Source of the DNA: Candidatus Sulfuritelmatomonas gaucii | Lineage (GTDB): Bacteria > Acidobacteriota > Terriglobia > Terriglobales > Acidobacteriaceae | DNA: 64,000 nt | Assembly: GCA_900290245.1 (NCBI GenBank) | Contig: OKRB01000024.1 | Coordinates: 1-64,000, forward strand | Direction of reading: 5' to 3' | Shown here: piece by piece, positions 43,366-53,831 of the stretch | Position numbering within the stretch: position 1 is the first letter of the stretch | Layout: each line of letters begins with the position of its first letter | The notes under the pieces: model-generated | What the model saw: only the letters and a program-made list of their open reading frames with translations | Databases searched by the model: none | What the model was told of the DNA's origin: nothing | Program-made: the position numbers and the translations under genes

Positions 43366-44556
43366 CTATCCTCTCGACGGGTACACCTTCAGGATCTCTC
43401 GCGCAATCACCATGCGCTGGATCTCGCTTGTGCCCTCGCCAATGGTGCAGAGCTTCACATCGCGATAAAACTTCTCCACAGGATAGTCCTTGATGAATCC
43501 GTAGCCACCAAACAATTGCACTGCCTCGTCGCAGATACGGACGGCAACTTCGCTCGAAAAAAGCTTGGCCATCGAGGATTCGCGCGTGACTTTGCGGCCC
43601 CCATCCTTCAGCACCGCCGCGCGCTGCGTCAACAGGCGCGCAGCATCCAATTCAGTGGCCATATCCGCCAGCTTCCACTGGATTCCCTGGAATTCGGCGA
43701 TCGCCTTGCCGAACTGCCGGCGTTCCTTTACATATTTCAGCGCGGCGTCGAGCGCACCACGCCCGATGCCCAGCGCCAGAGCCGCAATCGAGATTCTTCC
43801 GCCATCGAGCACGCGCATAGCATCGATGAACCCTTCGCCCTCGGTGCCAAGCAAATTCTCTTCGGGGATCTCGCAGTCCTCAAAGATCAGCTCGCTGGTG
43901 TCGCTGGCGCGCAGGCCGAGCTTGTTTTCTTTTTTCCCGGGCCGGAATCCTTTCATTCCCTTTTCGACGACGAACGCCGAAAGTCCATGTGTACCCTTGC
44001 TCTTGTCAGTGACGGCAATAACGACCGCCAGATCGGCATAACGGCCGTTCGTGATGAAGGTCTTATTTCCGTTCAACACGTAGCGGTCGCCTTTCTTGAC
44101 CGCGGTTGTGCGCGCGTTACTCGCATCCGATCCTGAGCCAGGCTCCGTTAGCGCCCATGCCGCCAGCCACTCGCCTCGCGCCAGCGGGCGAAGATATTTT
44201 CTCTTCTGCACCTCGGTACCTGCCAGAAAAATATGATTCGCCCCCAGCGAGTTATGGGCCGCTACCGTGAGCCCGATGGAGCCGTCCACTGCAGAAAGTT
44301 CTTCGATCGCGAGGACATAATCCACATAACCAAGGCCCGTGCCGCCATACTCCGGGGGGATCACTACGCCCAGCAATCCCATCGTTGCCAGTTTCTTTAC
44401 CGTCGCGAGCGGGAATTCACTCGCTTCGTCCCATGCCGCAACATTGGGGGCAATTTCGCGCGCTGCAAACTCCCGAATCTCGCGCCGGAGCTGTTCCTGT
44501 TCCTCCGTCAGTACAAACGGGTAGAGACTTTGTAGCTGCTCCAATTCGAGCTTCAT
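43366..44556 (-). CDS. Acyl-CoA dehydrogenase
   Basis: 396 residues from ATG 44556 behind GAAGGAG. It has the FAD/substrate segments [20 protein letters not shown] and [20 protein letters not shown], the dimer helix [20 protein letters not shown], and [20 protein letters not shown] with the C-terminal [14 protein letters not shown]. The Glu in IGEGTSEIQ is the catalytic base position of short-/medium-chain enzymes; true isovaleryl-CoA dehydrogenases place their base elsewhere, so despite its leucine-type context the substrate may be a short or branched acyl-CoA in general. Confidence 0.92.
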   Translation of the reverse strand: MKLELEQLQSLYPFVLTEEQEQLRREIREFAAREIAPNVAAWDEASEFPLATVKKLATMGLLGVVIPPEYGGTGLGYVDYVLAIEELSAVDGSIGLTVAAHNSLGANHIFLAGTEVQKRKYLRPLARGEWLAAWALTEPGSGSDASNARTTAVKKGDRYVLNGNKTFITNGRYADLAVVIAVTDKSKGTHGLSAFVVEKGMKGFRPGKKENKLGLRASDTSELIFEDCEIPEENLLGTEGEGFIDAMRVLDGGRISIAALALGIGRGALDAALKYVKERRQFGKAIAEFQGIQWKLADMATELDAARLLTQRAAVLKDGGRKVTRESSMAKLFSSEVAVRICDEAVQLFGGYGFIKDYPVEKFYRDVKLCTIGEGTSEIQRMVIAREILKVYPSRG

Positions 44557-44657
44557 ATTCAGGCTCCTTCGCGGGGATTTCGAGTGCCCAAGAACCGTTC
44601 CATGCCAGTTAAGATGCCGGGGTCGCACGCCACTGCACCAGCGTTCCGAAACAATAA

Positions 44658-46391
44658 TCAGGTTTGCAGGACTCCGGGATTGAAGCGCTGCACATCCGGA
44701 TTCAGCGCGCACGCTTCGAGCGCCGCGATCAGTACTTCTCGAGTCCTGACCGGGTCGATGATCGCGTCAATCCAGAGCCGCGCGGCGCCGTAGCGCGGAT
44801 CAGCCTGCGCATCATAGTCAGCGCGAATCTGCTCGTGAATTGCCGTCTTCTCCGCCGCCGACAACACCTTGCCCTCACGCTCCATCTGCCTTGCGCGCAC
44901 CTCAGCCAGGGTCGCCGCCGCCGAGGCGCCGCTCATAACTGCGTAGCGCGCCGTGGGCCACGCGAACAAAAAGCGCGGATCGTAGGCCTTGCCGCACATG
45001 GCATAGTGGCCGGCGCCGAAGCTGCCGCCCACAATGACTGTAATCTTGGGTACCACGCTCGTACTCACTGCCGAAACCATCTTTGCCCCGGCACGAATAA
45101 TGCCCGACCATTCCGCATCCTTGCCCACCATGAAGCCATTCACGTCGTGCAGGAAGATAAGCGGCACGAGACTCTGGTTACAGTCCATGATGAAGCGCGC
45201 TGCTTTCTGCGCACCCTCGGTGTAGATCACGCCGCCCACCTCGATGCGCTGCATTCCCGCGCCGGGCCCCATAGCGACCGTCTGATTCTGGTTGATTTTC
45301 TGATTGGCAACGATGCCCACTGCGCGCCCGCCGATCCATGCGTATCCGCAGAGAACAGTGCGGCCAAAGTCCGCCTTGTACTCGTCGAACTCGCTGCGGT
45401 CGACAAGGCGAGCGATGATCTCGCGCATGTTGTAAACGTTGGTAGCTCCCGGCGCCGGATCGATCAAACCATACACATCTTCGGCTGGATATTTCGGCGC
45501 GTCGTAAACTGGATCGAACGTGCGGCGACGAAAGACTTCAGCGACCGGCGCGCCGCCGGGGCGCTCACCGATCTTTGCGACCAGCGATCGCAGGCGCGCC
45601 AGGCACAAGTGATCGTTGGGTTCCTTGAAATCGACCGTTCCGGAGATCTCAGCGTGCATTGCGGCACCGCCCAACTCCTCGGCGCCCGTCTTCTGTCCAA
45701 TGGCGGCTTGCACCAGCGACGGCCCGGCCAGAAACAACCCCGACCCCTCGGTCATCAGCACGGTGTCTGTCATGACTGGCAGGTACGCACCGCCGGCCAC
45801 GCACATGCCCATGATGGCCGTGATCTGCGGAATGCCGAGCGCGCTAATGACGGCGTTGTTGCGGAAGATGCGGCCAAAGTCGTCGGTATCGGGAAACACG
45901 TCTTCCTGCAAGGGAAGAAAGACGCCGGCCGAGTCGACCAAATAAAGCGTGGGGATGCGGTTTTCCATGGCGATGGTCTGCGCCCGCAGCACTTTTTTCG
46001 CCGTCATCGGGAAAAACGCACCAGCCTTCACCGTGGCATCGTTGGCCACAACCATGCAAAGGCGTCCGCTCACGCGGCCGAGGCCAGTGACGACGCCTGC
46101 GCCTGGGGCACCACCGTATTCGGAATACATTCCGTGGGCCGCCCACAAGCCCAGCTCATGAAACTCTGATCCTTCATCGAGAAGCAAATTGAGACGCTCA
46201 CGCACGGTCAAGCGGCCCTTGGCGTGTTGCGCCTCAACGGCCTTTTCTCCACCACCCCGCCGGATCGCATCCTCCTCCGCGCGAATGGCGCCAAGCAACT
46301 CGAGCAGAGCAGCACGATTCGCCTTCGCCCGCACAGAGGCGGAATCGAGCGCGGACCGCAACCGGTTGTCAAACTTCGAAACGTCAGGCAT
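44658..46391 (-). CDS. mccB: Acyl-CoA carboxylase beta subunit (methylcrotonyl-CoA type)
   Basis: 577 residues from ATG 46391; the frame is open to an ATG at 46514 that overlaps fahA. The carboxyltransferase core has [80 protein letters not shown] and [28 protein letters not shown] and [12 protein letters not shown] fit methylcrotonyl-CoA or geranyl-CoA carboxylases better than the propionyl type. It needs a biotin-carboxylase/BCCP alpha subunit, which is not in this window. Confidence 0.9.
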   Translation of the reverse strand: MPDVSKFDNRLRSALDSASVRAKANRAALLELLGAIRAEEDAIRRGGGEKAVEAQHAKGRLTVRERLNLLLDEGSEFHELGLWAAHGMYSEYGGAPGAGVVTGLGRVSGRLCMVVANDATVKAGAFFPMTAKKVLRAQTIAMENRIPTLYLVDSAGVFLPLQEDVFPDTDDFGRIFRNNAVISALGIPQITAIMGMCVAGGAYLPVMTDTVLMTEGSGLFLAGPSLVQAAIGQKTGAEELGGAAMHAEISGTVDFKEPNDHLCLARLRSLVAKIGERPGGAPVAEVFRRRTFDPVYDAPKYPAEDVYGLIDPAPGATNVYNMREIIARLVDRSEFDEYKADFGRTVLCGYAWIGGRAVGIVANQKINQNQTVAMGPGAGMQRIEVGGVIYTEGAQKAARFIMDCNQSLVPLIFLHDVNGFMVGKDAEWSGIIRAGAKMVSAVSTSVVPKITVIVGGSFGAGHYAMCGKAYDPRFLFAWPTARYAVMSGASAAATLAEVRARQMEREGKVLSAAEKTAIHEQIRADYDAQADPRYGAARLWIDAIIDPVRTREVLIAALEACALNPDVQRFNPGVLQT

Positions 46392-46494
46392 CTGCACACT
46401 CACGTCTACTTGCAGGGTACCGCATCTCTCGGGTGAACCAGGACCCTGCGATCGATGCTCCATTACCCGGCGGAGTGTCTCGCGCGGATTGCGA

Positions 46495-47811
46495 TTAAGC
46501 ATGAGCGGCTCCAATCACGGTCCCGGAGCACTCGCCAAAGCCGATGCGCGGCAAACCCTCGCGAGACGCGAATGCGCGGAAGGTGACCTGGTCGCCGTCT
46601 TCAAGAAACATGCGGGACTCTCCGCCAGGCAACTGAATAGGCTGCGGATTGTGCTGCATCTCAAGCAGGCAGCCCTCGGAGCCCGCGCCGGGACCGGAGA
46701 TGGTGCCGGTGGCGAGCAAGTCGCCGGCTTGCAGATTGCAGCCATTGCTCGCGTGGTGCGCGATCAGTTGCGCAATCGACCAATAGAGATCGCGCAGATT
46801 TCCGCGGCTCAACATCACGGGCGCTGCGCCTGCCTGCTGCATCTTCGCGGATTGGAGATAAACCTCGAGGGTAAGATCGATTCCGTCGCGATTTGCAGCC
46901 GGCGAGCGCAGATAAGCAAGCGGGGCTGGATCGCCTTCGGGGCGTTTGAATGCGGGAACGCGATATGGCGCCAGTGCTTCCAGCGGAACAATCCAGGGCG
47001 AGATGGTTGTGGCGAAGTCCTTCGCAAGAAACGGACCGAGCGGCTGGTACTCCCACGATTGGATGTCGCGTGCAGACCAGTCGTTGACGAGGCACAAGCC
47101 GAAGATGTGCTGCTCGGCTTCGGCGATCGGAATAGGCTCACCCAGCGAGTTGGCCGGACCGACGAAGATGCCCACTTCCAATTCGTAGTCGAGCCGGTGA
47201 GAAGGAGCGAAAACCGGTTCTGCGCCCTCCGGTTTGATCTGGCCGCATGGCCTGCGGATCTCAGTACCGCTCACGACGATCGACGAAGCTCGGCCGTGAT
47301 ACCCGATCGGAACATATTTGTAATTCGGGAGCAGCGGATTGTCGGGACGAAAGAGTTTGCCGACGCGCGTGGCATGGTGGATGGATGCGTAGAAGTCGGT
47401 GTAGTCGCCGATTGCCGCCGGAAGCTGCATGGATGCATCGCGCATGGAAACCAGCAGGGGTTCGACGCGATTCTTGGTTTCACTTCCGGCCTGCTCTGCG
47501 CTAAGGAGCGCGGTGAGTTGGCGGCGCACCGCGGACCAGGCCGCGGCGCCAAGAGCCATGAGCGAATTGAGCCGATTGGCACTGCAGGCGGCGAGCGTCT
47601 CCTCATGCAGCGCGGAGAGCAAGCCCGATTGCGCGCAGCCATCCAGATCAAGGATCCTGTCGCCTATCGCAACGCCGATGCGGTCCCGGTCTCCGTGGCG
47701 AAAAACACCGAATGGAAGGTTCTGAAGGGGAAAGTCGGTGCCCGGATCGTTTGCTGAGGCAACCCAACTTTTCTCCGTCATTTGCGATGTCCCCAAGTAG
47801 ATCGTGCTCAT
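46495..47811 (-). CDS. fahA: Fumarylacetoacetase
   Basis: 438 residues from ATG 47811 ([11 protein letters not shown]). Family marks are [40 protein letters not shown] (active-site His-His), [40 protein letters not shown] and [20 protein letters not shown]. It splits fumarylacetoacetate into fumarate and acetoacetate. The start overlaps the hmgA stop by four bases. No maleylacetoacetate isomerase gene lies in the operon. Confidence 0.96.
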   Translation of the reverse strand: MSTIYLGTSQMTEKSWVASANDPGTDFPLQNLPFGVFRHGDRDRIGVAIGDRILDLDGCAQSGLLSALHEETLAACSANRLNSLMALGAAAWSAVRRQLTALLSAEQAGSETKNRVEPLLVSMRDASMQLPAAIGDYTDFYASIHHATRVGKLFRPDNPLLPNYKYVPIGYHGRASSIVVSGTEIRRPCGQIKPEGAEPVFAPSHRLDYELEVGIFVGPANSLGEPIPIAEAEQHIFGLCLVNDWSARDIQSWEYQPLGPFLAKDFATTISPWIVPLEALAPYRVPAFKRPEGDPAPLAYLRSPAANRDGIDLTLEVYLQSAKMQQAGAAPVMLSRGNLRDLYWSIAQLIAHHASNGCNLQAGDLLATGTISGPGAGSEGCLLEMQHNPQPIQLPGGESRMFLEDGDQVTFRAFASREGLPRIGFGECSGTVIGAAHA

Positions 47812-49124
47812 CGATGCGCCAATTCTCCAGCCGGCAAATTGAAGCGCTTCTTCAGGCCCTGCCAGCACTCGAAATATTCATGCTGAAGAATTCGAGTTTG
47901 CATGGCGAATTCCGTTGGGCGCACCGCAAGCTGAGTCTCGAACATGAACGCCAGCGTGTTGTCGAGATACTGCGGCTTCAAGTCGGCGGCACTGGCCCGC
48001 TCGAAGGTTTCGGCGTCGGGCCCGTGTCCGGCCATGCAGTTGTGCAGGCTGGCGCCGCCGGGAACAAACCCTTCAGCCTTGGCGTCGTAGGCGCCAAATA
48101 CCAGGCCCATGAATTCGTTCATCAGGTTGCGGTGAAACCAGGGAGGACGAAAGCTGTGTTCGGCAACGATCCACCGAGGAGGAAAGATCGCGAAGTCGCA
48201 ATTGGCCGTGCCCTGAATTGCCGACGGCGCGCTCAGCACCGTGTAAATGGATGGATCCGGGTGGTCGAAGGAGACGGTGTTGATGCAATTGAACCGCGCC
48301 ATGTCGTACTTGTACGGCGCATAGTTGCCGTGCCAGGCAACGACATCGAGCGGCGAGTGGTCAATGAACGCGGTCCAGAGGCGGCCGAGAAACTTGGTGA
48401 TGATGTGAAACTCTCCGTCGCGATCTTCGTAGGCTGCGACCGGGGTTTGAAAATCACGCGGATTGGCGAGTCCATTTGCGCCGATGGGGCCGAGCTCGGG
48501 CAGGCGGAACGACAGGCCGTAGTTTTCGCAGATGTAGCCGCGCACCTGGCGATCCAGCAGCTCAACGCGAAACTTGACGCCGCGAGGAACCACGCAGATT
48601 TCGCCGGGAACAGCATCGATGATGCCCAACTCTGTGGCCAGTCGCAGCGTTCCCATCTGGGGGACAATCAGAAGCTCACCATCGGCATTGGCAAAGAAGC
48701 GGTCGCGCATGGATGTGTTGGCCGCGTAGAGATGAATCGCGACGCCCGTCTGCATGGCGGGGTCGCCATTGCCGGCAAGAGTGATGATTCCGTCGAGAAA
48801 GTCGGTTTCCTTTTCGGGCATTGGCAGCGGATCCCAGCGAAGCTGATTGGGAGTGGTCGGAACCTCATTAAACGGTCCGCTGCGGATGAGGCCCACAGGA
48901 AACTCTTCGTAAGGGCGGTGTGTGACCGAGGGACGAATGCGATAGGTCCATGTGCGGCGATTGACGGCGCGAGGCGCAGTGAATGGCGTGCCGCTGAACT
49001 GCTCGGTGTAGAGTCCGAGCGGATGCTCCTGCGGCGCATTCTGGCCGACGGGAAGCGCGCCGGAAACCGCCTCCGTAGCAAATTCGTTGCCGAAACCGGA
49101 TTGATACAAACATTGGTTGGGCAT
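47808..49124 (-). CDS. hmgA: Homogentisate 1,2-dioxygenase
   Basis: 438 residues beginning [20 protein letters not shown], the family signature. The iron site is in [20 protein letters not shown], and [20 protein letters not shown] and [20 protein letters not shown] are also typical. It opens the aromatic ring of homogentisate with O2 to maleylacetoacetate in the cytoplasm. It sits 14 bases downstream of phhA. Confidence 0.97.
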   Translation of the reverse strand: MPNQCLYQSGFGNEFATEAVSGALPVGQNAPQEHPLGLYTEQFSGTPFTAPRAVNRRTWTYRIRPSVTHRPYEEFPVGLIRSGPFNEVPTTPNQLRWDPLPMPEKETDFLDGIITLAGNGDPAMQTGVAIHLYAANTSMRDRFFANADGELLIVPQMGTLRLATELGIIDAVPGEICVVPRGVKFRVELLDRQVRGYICENYGLSFRLPELGPIGANGLANPRDFQTPVAAYEDRDGEFHIITKFLGRLWTAFIDHSPLDVVAWHGNYAPYKYDMARFNCINTVSFDHPDPSIYTVLSAPSAIQGTANCDFAIFPPRWIVAEHSFRPPWFHRNLMNEFMGLVFGAYDAKAEGFVPGGASLHNCMAGHGPDAETFERASAADLKPQYLDNTLAFMFETQLAVRPTEFAMQTRILQHEYFECWQGLKKRFNLPAGELAHR

Positions 49125-49138
49125 TCCTCAAACTCCTC

Positions 49139-49891
49139 TCACAGACGGCCGCTGATGGCGCGGTGTTCGGCCTCATGCATGGCCTCATAGATTTGATCGA
49201 TGCTGCTGACGGCGAAGAGCAGTTTGTGCAGCTCGTCGACCTTGACCTTCGTCTCAAGCACTTCATCGAGCGAGAACCGGTGGATGGCACAATGGCCGTC
49301 GATCACGTTCTTGCATTCCCCGTGCGAGCTGATCAGGCCGCTCCCGTAGACCTTGATTTCTCCGCGCTGCAGGATCACGCCGAATTCGACGGTGTACCAG
49401 AAAAGGCGGCCGAGTTTCTCGAGAATTGCGTTGTCGCTGATCGACGCGCAGACGCGGCCATAGTGCTCGAGGAAATCGGCGAACACCTTGTGCGCATGCA
49501 TCGGAACATGGCCGAACACGTCGTGGAAGATGTCCGGCTCAGGCGTGTATTCAAGCGAATCGCGGCTGCGCAGCCAGGTGGTGGTGGGAAAGCGGCGCGT
49601 GGAGAGCATCTCAAAGAACGCCGGCGCGGGAAGAAATCCGCTCACCGGAGTTGAGTTCCATCCTGTGCGCGGCGCAAGGCGCTTGCTGATCGATACCAGA
49701 TTGGGCAGTCGATCTTTCTGCAGGCCGATGATCTCGAATCCTTCGAGGTATTCACGTGCTGCGTGCTTTTCAAGCTCGCGCAGGGCGCGCCCCACGAGCT
49801 CGGCCCATACGCTGTGCTGCTCTTCTGTATAGGCGGCGTAGTCCTGCTCAATGAGATAGGGTGCGGCGGCTGAAAGAACTTCGGTTGTCAT
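49139..49891 (-). CDS. phhA: Phenylalanine-4-hydroxylase (pterin-dependent)
   Basis: 250 residues from ATG 49891. The catalytic domain shows RLAPRTGWNSTPVSGFLPAP and EPDIFHDVFGHVPMHAHKVF with the two iron-ligating His residues, plus LFWYTVEFGVILQRGEIKVY with the Glu ligand. It makes tyrosine from phenylalanine with tetrahydropterin and O2. A pterin carbinolamine dehydratase gene, often adjacent, is not here. The gap after hpd is 13 bases. Confidence 0.95.
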   Translation of the reverse strand: MTTEVLSAAAPYLIEQDYAAYTEEQHSVWAELVGRALRELEKHAAREYLEGFEIIGLQKDRLPNLVSISKRLAPRTGWNSTPVSGFLPAPAFFEMLSTRRFPTTTWLRSRDSLEYTPEPDIFHDVFGHVPMHAHKVFADFLEHYGRVCASISDNAILEKLGRLFWYTVEFGVILQRGEIKVYGSGLISSHGECKNVIDGHCAIHRFSLDEVLETKVKVDELHKLLFAVSSIDQIYEAMHEAEHRAISGRL

Positions 49892-49904
49892 CGCTGCTCT
49901 CCTG

Positions 49905-51059
49905 TCACAAATTTCCGCGGGCCTGCTGCTCGCGCTCAATGGCCTCAAACAACGCCTTGAAGTTTCCTTTGCCAAAGCTGCGGCTGCCCTTGCGCTGGAT
50001 GATCTCGAAGAAAAGCGTCGGGCGGTCTTCAACGGGCTTGGTGAAGATTTGCAGCATGTATCCTTCGTCATCGCGATCAGCCAGGATACCCAGCTCCTCC
50101 AGTTCGCCGATAGGCTCGTCAATCTTGCCCACGCGCGCCTGCAGCTCGGTGTAGTAATTGTGCGGAACGCGCAGGAATTCCACGCCCTGCTCGCGCAGCT
50201 TGTTCACAGTACCGAGAATGTCGTTGGTGGCGAGCGCAATGTGTTGCACCCCAGGACCGGCATAGAAGTCGAGATACTCCTCGACCTGCGATTTCTTTCG
50301 GCCCTCAGCCGGCTCGTTGATGGGAAACTTGACGTAGCCGTTGCCGTTGGCCATCACCTTCGACATCAGTGCCGAATACTCGGTGGAAATGTCTTTGTCG
50401 TCGAAGTGCTGGTAGAGCGAGAAGCCCATCACATTGGCATAAAAATCAACCCACTCGTTCATCTGGTGCCAGCCCACGTTGCCCACCATGTGATCGATAT
50501 GCAGAAGCCCGACGGGACGAGCGACCGGATCGCTTTCAACCGCGCGAAAACCGGGAAGAAACGGTCCGCAATAACCGCTGCGCTCCACAAAAGTGTGAAT
50601 CGTGTCGCCATAGAGGCGAATGCTCGACACGACGGCGGTGCCATTCTCATCGGAGAGAACCTGCGGTTCGGCCACACTCTTCGCGCCACGGCTTGTGGTT
50701 TCGTGCCATGCGTCGCGCGCGTCGTCAACCCAGAGCGCGATCACGCGCACACCATCCCCATGGCGTTGAATGTGCTCTGCGATGGGGTGGTTGCTGCGTA
50801 GCGGCGTGGTGAAGACGAAGCGGATCTTGCCCTGCTGCACAACGTAGGAGGCGCGATCGCGCTGGCCGGTTTCCGGTCCCGCATAGGCGACAAGCGACAT
50901 GCCAAACGCCGCGCGATAGTAATACGCAGCCTGGCGCGCGTTGCCGACATAAAACTCAACGTGATCGGTGCCCTTCAAAGGCAGAAAGTCTTTGCCGCTG
51001 GCTGGCTCTGCGACGGCATTTGCGGATGGATGGGATGCTGAGTGGGGGAATGCACTCAT
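49905..51059 (-). CDS. hpd: 4-Hydroxyphenylpyruvate dioxygenase
   Basis: 384 residues from ATG 51059. Two VOC-type repeats are visible: GTDHVEFYVGNARQAAYYYR in the N-terminal half, and LLHIDHMVGNVGWHQMNEWV and GVQHIALATNDILGTVNKLR with iron ligands in the second. The C-terminal end LQIFTKPVEDRPTLFFEIIQ and GSRSFGKGNFKALFEAIERE is diagnostic. It converts 4-hydroxyphenylpyruvate to homogentisate. It is the first gene of the operon, divergent from an Lrp-type regulator. Confidence 0.97.
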   Translation of the reverse strand: MSAFPHSASHPSANAVAEPASGKDFLPLKGTDHVEFYVGNARQAAYYYRAAFGMSLVAYAGPETGQRDRASYVVQQGKIRFVFTTPLRSNHPIAEHIQRHGDGVRVIALWVDDARDAWHETTSRGAKSVAEPQVLSDENGTAVVSSIRLYGDTIHTFVERSGYCGPFLPGFRAVESDPVARPVGLLHIDHMVGNVGWHQMNEWVDFYANVMGFSLYQHFDDKDISTEYSALMSKVMANGNGYVKFPINEPAEGRKKSQVEEYLDFYAGPGVQHIALATNDILGTVNKLREQGVEFLRVPHNYYTELQARVGKIDEPIGELEELGILADRDDEGYMLQIFTKPVEDRPTLFFEIIQRKGSRSFGKGNFKALFEAIEREQQARGNL

Positions 51060-51142
51060 GCGGTGACCTCGTGTGCCGGGAGCGAATGGATCAGGGAGCC
51101 GCAATCCCGGTCTCGCAATAGCATAGGTCGAATTTGATTCTG

Positions 51143-51215
51143 TTCGAAATGGGAATTCGAAGGAAATAGAGTAGCGCAGCCTAACGAAATTAGGCATAAT
51201 GTTCTTAATCGTTAA
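51143..51215. promoter_or_regulatory. Candidate operators between hpd and the Lrp-type gene
   Basis: TTCGAA at 51143-51148 and again at 51156-51161 form a spaced repeat of palindromes 13 bases apart, with a partial half site (GTCGAATTT) just to the left. A second inverted repeat, TTAATCGTTAA (51205-51215), lies before the regulator start. AT-rich dyads of this size in a divergent promoter fit the binding of an Lrp/AsnC octamer, which often represses itself and regulates the neighbour. Confidence 0.45.
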
Positions 51216-51228
51216 GGATTGCTGGCCA

Positions 51229-51729
51229 ATGGCATATAGAACCTCTCCGAACAACATTGATTTTGACGCAGTCGCCTGGAAGATTCTGGAAGCGCTGCAA
51301 AGAAATGCCCGAATCTCGTTTGCGGAGTTGGGCAGGAAAGTTGGGCTGTCGACTCCAGCCGCAGCGGAGCGAGTGCGCCGCCTGGAAGAGGCCGGCGTGA
51401 TCACCGGCTATCATGCGGCGCTCAACGTTACGAAACTCGGCTTGCCCATACGCGTGCTGGTACGCCTGACCATTCACGGGGGTGATCTGCAGGTGAGCCG
51501 GACGATCTCCGCGGTGCGCGATATGCCGGAGATCAGCCGGTGCCACCGCATCACCGGCGCGGAATCGTTCGTGATCGAGGCCGATGTGGTTTCCATCCGG
51601 CATCTCGAAGTGTTGATCGACAAACTATCAACCCTGGGAGCGACATCGACATCGACGGTGCTTTCATCCCCGGTGGAACGGCGTGATTATCATTCCGGGC
51701 AATTGGAGTTGTATGGCAAGTACCTTTAG
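51229..51729 (+). CDS. Lrp/AsnC-family transcriptional regulator
   Basis: 166 residues from ATG 51229 (an upstream ATG at 51199 is possible). The N-terminal HTH is AWKILEALQRNARISFAELG, RKVGLSTPAAAERVRRLEEA and GVITGYHAALN; the RAM ligand-binding domain follows (LPIRVLVRLTIHGG, RCHRITGAESFVIEADVV, LEVLIDKLSTLG). Such regulators sense amino acids. Its divergent position to the hpd operon makes phenylalanine or tyrosine the probable effector. Confidence 0.92.
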   Translation: MAYRTSPNNIDFDAVAWKILEALQRNARISFAELGRKVGLSTPAAAERVRRLEEAGVITGYHAALNVTKLGLPIRVLVRLTIHGGDLQVSRTISAVRDMPEISRCHRITGAESFVIEADVVSIRHLEVLIDKLSTLGATSTSTVLSSPVERRDYHSGQLELYGKYL

Positions 51730-51878
51730 ATAGTTTGAAGCTGATTTCCGAGGAAAGGCTTCGAACGTATGGAATATCAGAAATCTGACTACAGCTGCGT
51801 CTCGTGTCATGGGTTCAGTTCAGATGGATTTACTGAAGTAATTCCAGCGGAGCGGCATGGAACTTAGGAGAATCGTGT

Positions 51879-53273
51879 TCATCGTGAGAATCCCACCAGA
51901 GCGATGGCGGCAGTGCTCATTACGACTGCGCATGTCCAACCGAGCACATTCATTCCTGGCGAATTGACTCGGTTCCCCATTACTTTGTGGTCGCTGGTGA
52001 GGAGAACGATCATGATGACCAGGGGCGGCGCCAATAAGCCATTGAGGATGGCCGACCAAAACAGCATCTTTACCGCATTGATGCCGGCAAAATCAAATGC
52101 GAGTCCGACCAAGATGGAAACGGCTATCACTGCGTAGAATTTTGCCGCAAGCCGCGGCTGGAGGTTAAGGGAAGCGTCCTTCCACTTTCCGCCCTCCGCG
52201 ATTGCATACGCGCAAGATCCGGCCAGCACAGGAACTGCAAGCATTCCAGTTCCGATGATTCCAAGTGTGAATAACCAGTAGGCCCCTTGACCCGCGAGAG
52301 GACGCAGAGCCTCGGCAGCCTGCTTTGCCGTCTCGATATTCTTTTGACCATGAGCGTTGAGTGTCGCGCCAGTGGTGAGAATGAGGAAGTACATCACTAG
52401 ATTGGATAGCAACATCCCCGTGATCACATCTCTCTTCGTCACTCGGAGTTCCTTGTTTGTTGCACCTTGTCTTTGGGCAACCGTGGTCTTGCCATGGTCG
52501 CGATCTTCCTCAACTTCCTGTGCCGCCTGCCAAAAAAACAGATAAGGGGAAATGGTGGTCCCCAAGATTCCCACCAAGACAGAGAGGTAGCCCCGACTCC
52601 ATTCGACGTGCGGGATAAACGTCTGGCGGAAAACATCGCTCCAATTGGGATGGGACATGAATGCCGCGACAACGTAGGCGAAGAGAACCATCGTCAGCCA
52701 CTTGAAGATGCGTGCCATTGTCCGGTAAGAAGTCCAGAACAGGAGTCCCAAGATAAGAGCGGCGAAAAATGGCGTCCAGAAATAAGCGCGGACGCCGCTT
52801 ATCATCTGCATTGCGTCCGCCATGCCCCCGAGATCCGCTCCTATATTGAAAACGTTGGCCACGATGACCAATGCGCAAGCGAGCCATAGAACCCAGCGGG
52901 AATAGCGCTTGCGAATGACGCTGGCCAATCCGCGCCCAGTGACCATGCCAAGACGCGCGCACATCAGCTGAATCGCGGCCATCAATGGGAAGGAAAGCAA
53001 GGCCGTCCAAAGTGTCGCGTATCCATAGGAGGCGCCCGCAACGGAATAGGTCGAAATGCCGGATGGGTCGTCGTCCGCGGCGCCAGTGATGAGTCCAGGA
53101 CCGAGGTCCTTGAGGAATTCGGACAGCCGGACAGTTCGCCTGGAGGTGGACGTCGGTGTTTTCAACTCTTCAGTCGGTCTGGGCGGCACAAGCCTTCCTA
53201 ATCTACGAAGATCGGCCGATTCGTTGACTTGCAGCAGGACAGCGCGAAGAAACGGTGCACGAAATCCCGGCAC
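51879..53273 (-). CDS. Nramp-family divalent metal transporter, DPSG subtype
   Basis: 464 residues, about eleven hydrophobic helices. Helix 1 reads LGPGLITGAADDDPSGISTY; classical MntH/Nramp has DPGN at this metal site. Helix 6 reads GTTISPYLFFWQAAQEVEED instead of the canonical MPHNLYLHS, so the methionine that selects transition metals is absent. This fits an Nramp-related branch with a different ion preference, such as the magnesium-transporting NRMT proteins, rather than a standard manganese importer. It lies 63 bases after a receiver-only regulator on the same strand. Confidence 0.85.
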   Translation of the reverse strand: MPGFRAPFLRAVLLQVNESADLRRLGRLVPPRPTEELKTPTSTSRRTVRLSEFLKDLGPGLITGAADDDPSGISTYSVAGASYGYATLWTALLSFPLMAAIQLMCARLGMVTGRGLASVIRKRYSRWVLWLACALVIVANVFNIGADLGGMADAMQMISGVRAYFWTPFFAALILGLLFWTSYRTMARIFKWLTMVLFAYVVAAFMSHPNWSDVFRQTFIPHVEWSRGYLSVLVGILGTTISPYLFFWQAAQEVEEDRDHGKTTVAQRQGATNKELRVTKRDVITGMLLSNLVMYFLILTTGATLNAHGQKNIETAKQAAEALRPLAGQGAYWLFTLGIIGTGMLAVPVLAGSCAYAIAEGGKWKDASLNLQPRLAAKFYAVIAVSILVGLAFDFAGINAVKMLFWSAILNGLLAPPLVIMIVLLTSDHKVMGNRVNSPGMNVLGWTCAVVMSTAAIALVGFSR

Positions 53274-53336
53274 CCAGGATCAGAAGATTCTTCTATGCGG
53301 GATGAGTACACTGCATGGACCGTTTTGCGGGGCATA

Positions 53337-53831
53337 TCAAGAAAGATCTGTCCGTTTCCCCTTGAGGTGTTCGACCAATTTGAGTGGATGAATAGGTTTT
53401 GCAATCAATTCGAATTCAAAACCTTGTCTTTTCCCATCGAGCAGGATGTCGGAAATGCCGGCCTGACCGGAGAAAAGCGTGATCCGGGTCGACGGATACA
53501 TCTTTCGGATCGCGATCGCCAGTTCGACGCCGTTCATCTTTGGCATCAGTACATCGGACAACAAATACTCCGGCCGGCAACGGGCGACCTTCTCCAGCGC
53601 AGTCCATCCGTCATAAGCCGCCAGTACGAAAAACCCTGCTCCTTCGAGTATCTCCGCCAAGGTATCGACAATGAGTTGTTCATCATCGACCAGCAGCACG
53701 ATGGGGCGGTCGCGTTGGGTCTCGATCGCGTCGGATGCCTCACTATGTGGCAACTTGATGTTTGAAGCGTTTTCGCCAATCAGAAAGACCGAAGCCGATG
53801 CCATGCGTGACTCCAGATTTGATCCTGTCAT
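53337..53831 (-). CDS. Receiver-only response regulator
   Basis: 164 residues. A single receiver domain (43-160) has Asp 49/50, phospho-acceptor Asp 93 (LLSDVLMPKMNGVELAIAIR) and Lys 145 (FELIAKPIHPLKLVEHL). No output domain follows, so it probably acts by protein contact or as a phosphorelay shuttle. A 40-residue N-terminal extension precedes the domain; the true start may be Met 10. It overlaps the PAS kinase gene by four bases. Confidence 0.92.
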   Translation of the reverse strand: MTGSNLESRMASASVFLIGENASNIKLPHSEASDAIETQRDRPIVLLVDDEQLIVDTLAEILEGAGFFVLAAYDGWTALEKVARCRPEYLLSDVLMPKMNGVELAIAIRKMYPSTRITLFSGQAGISDILLDGKRQGFEFELIAKPIHPLKLVEHLKGKRTDLS

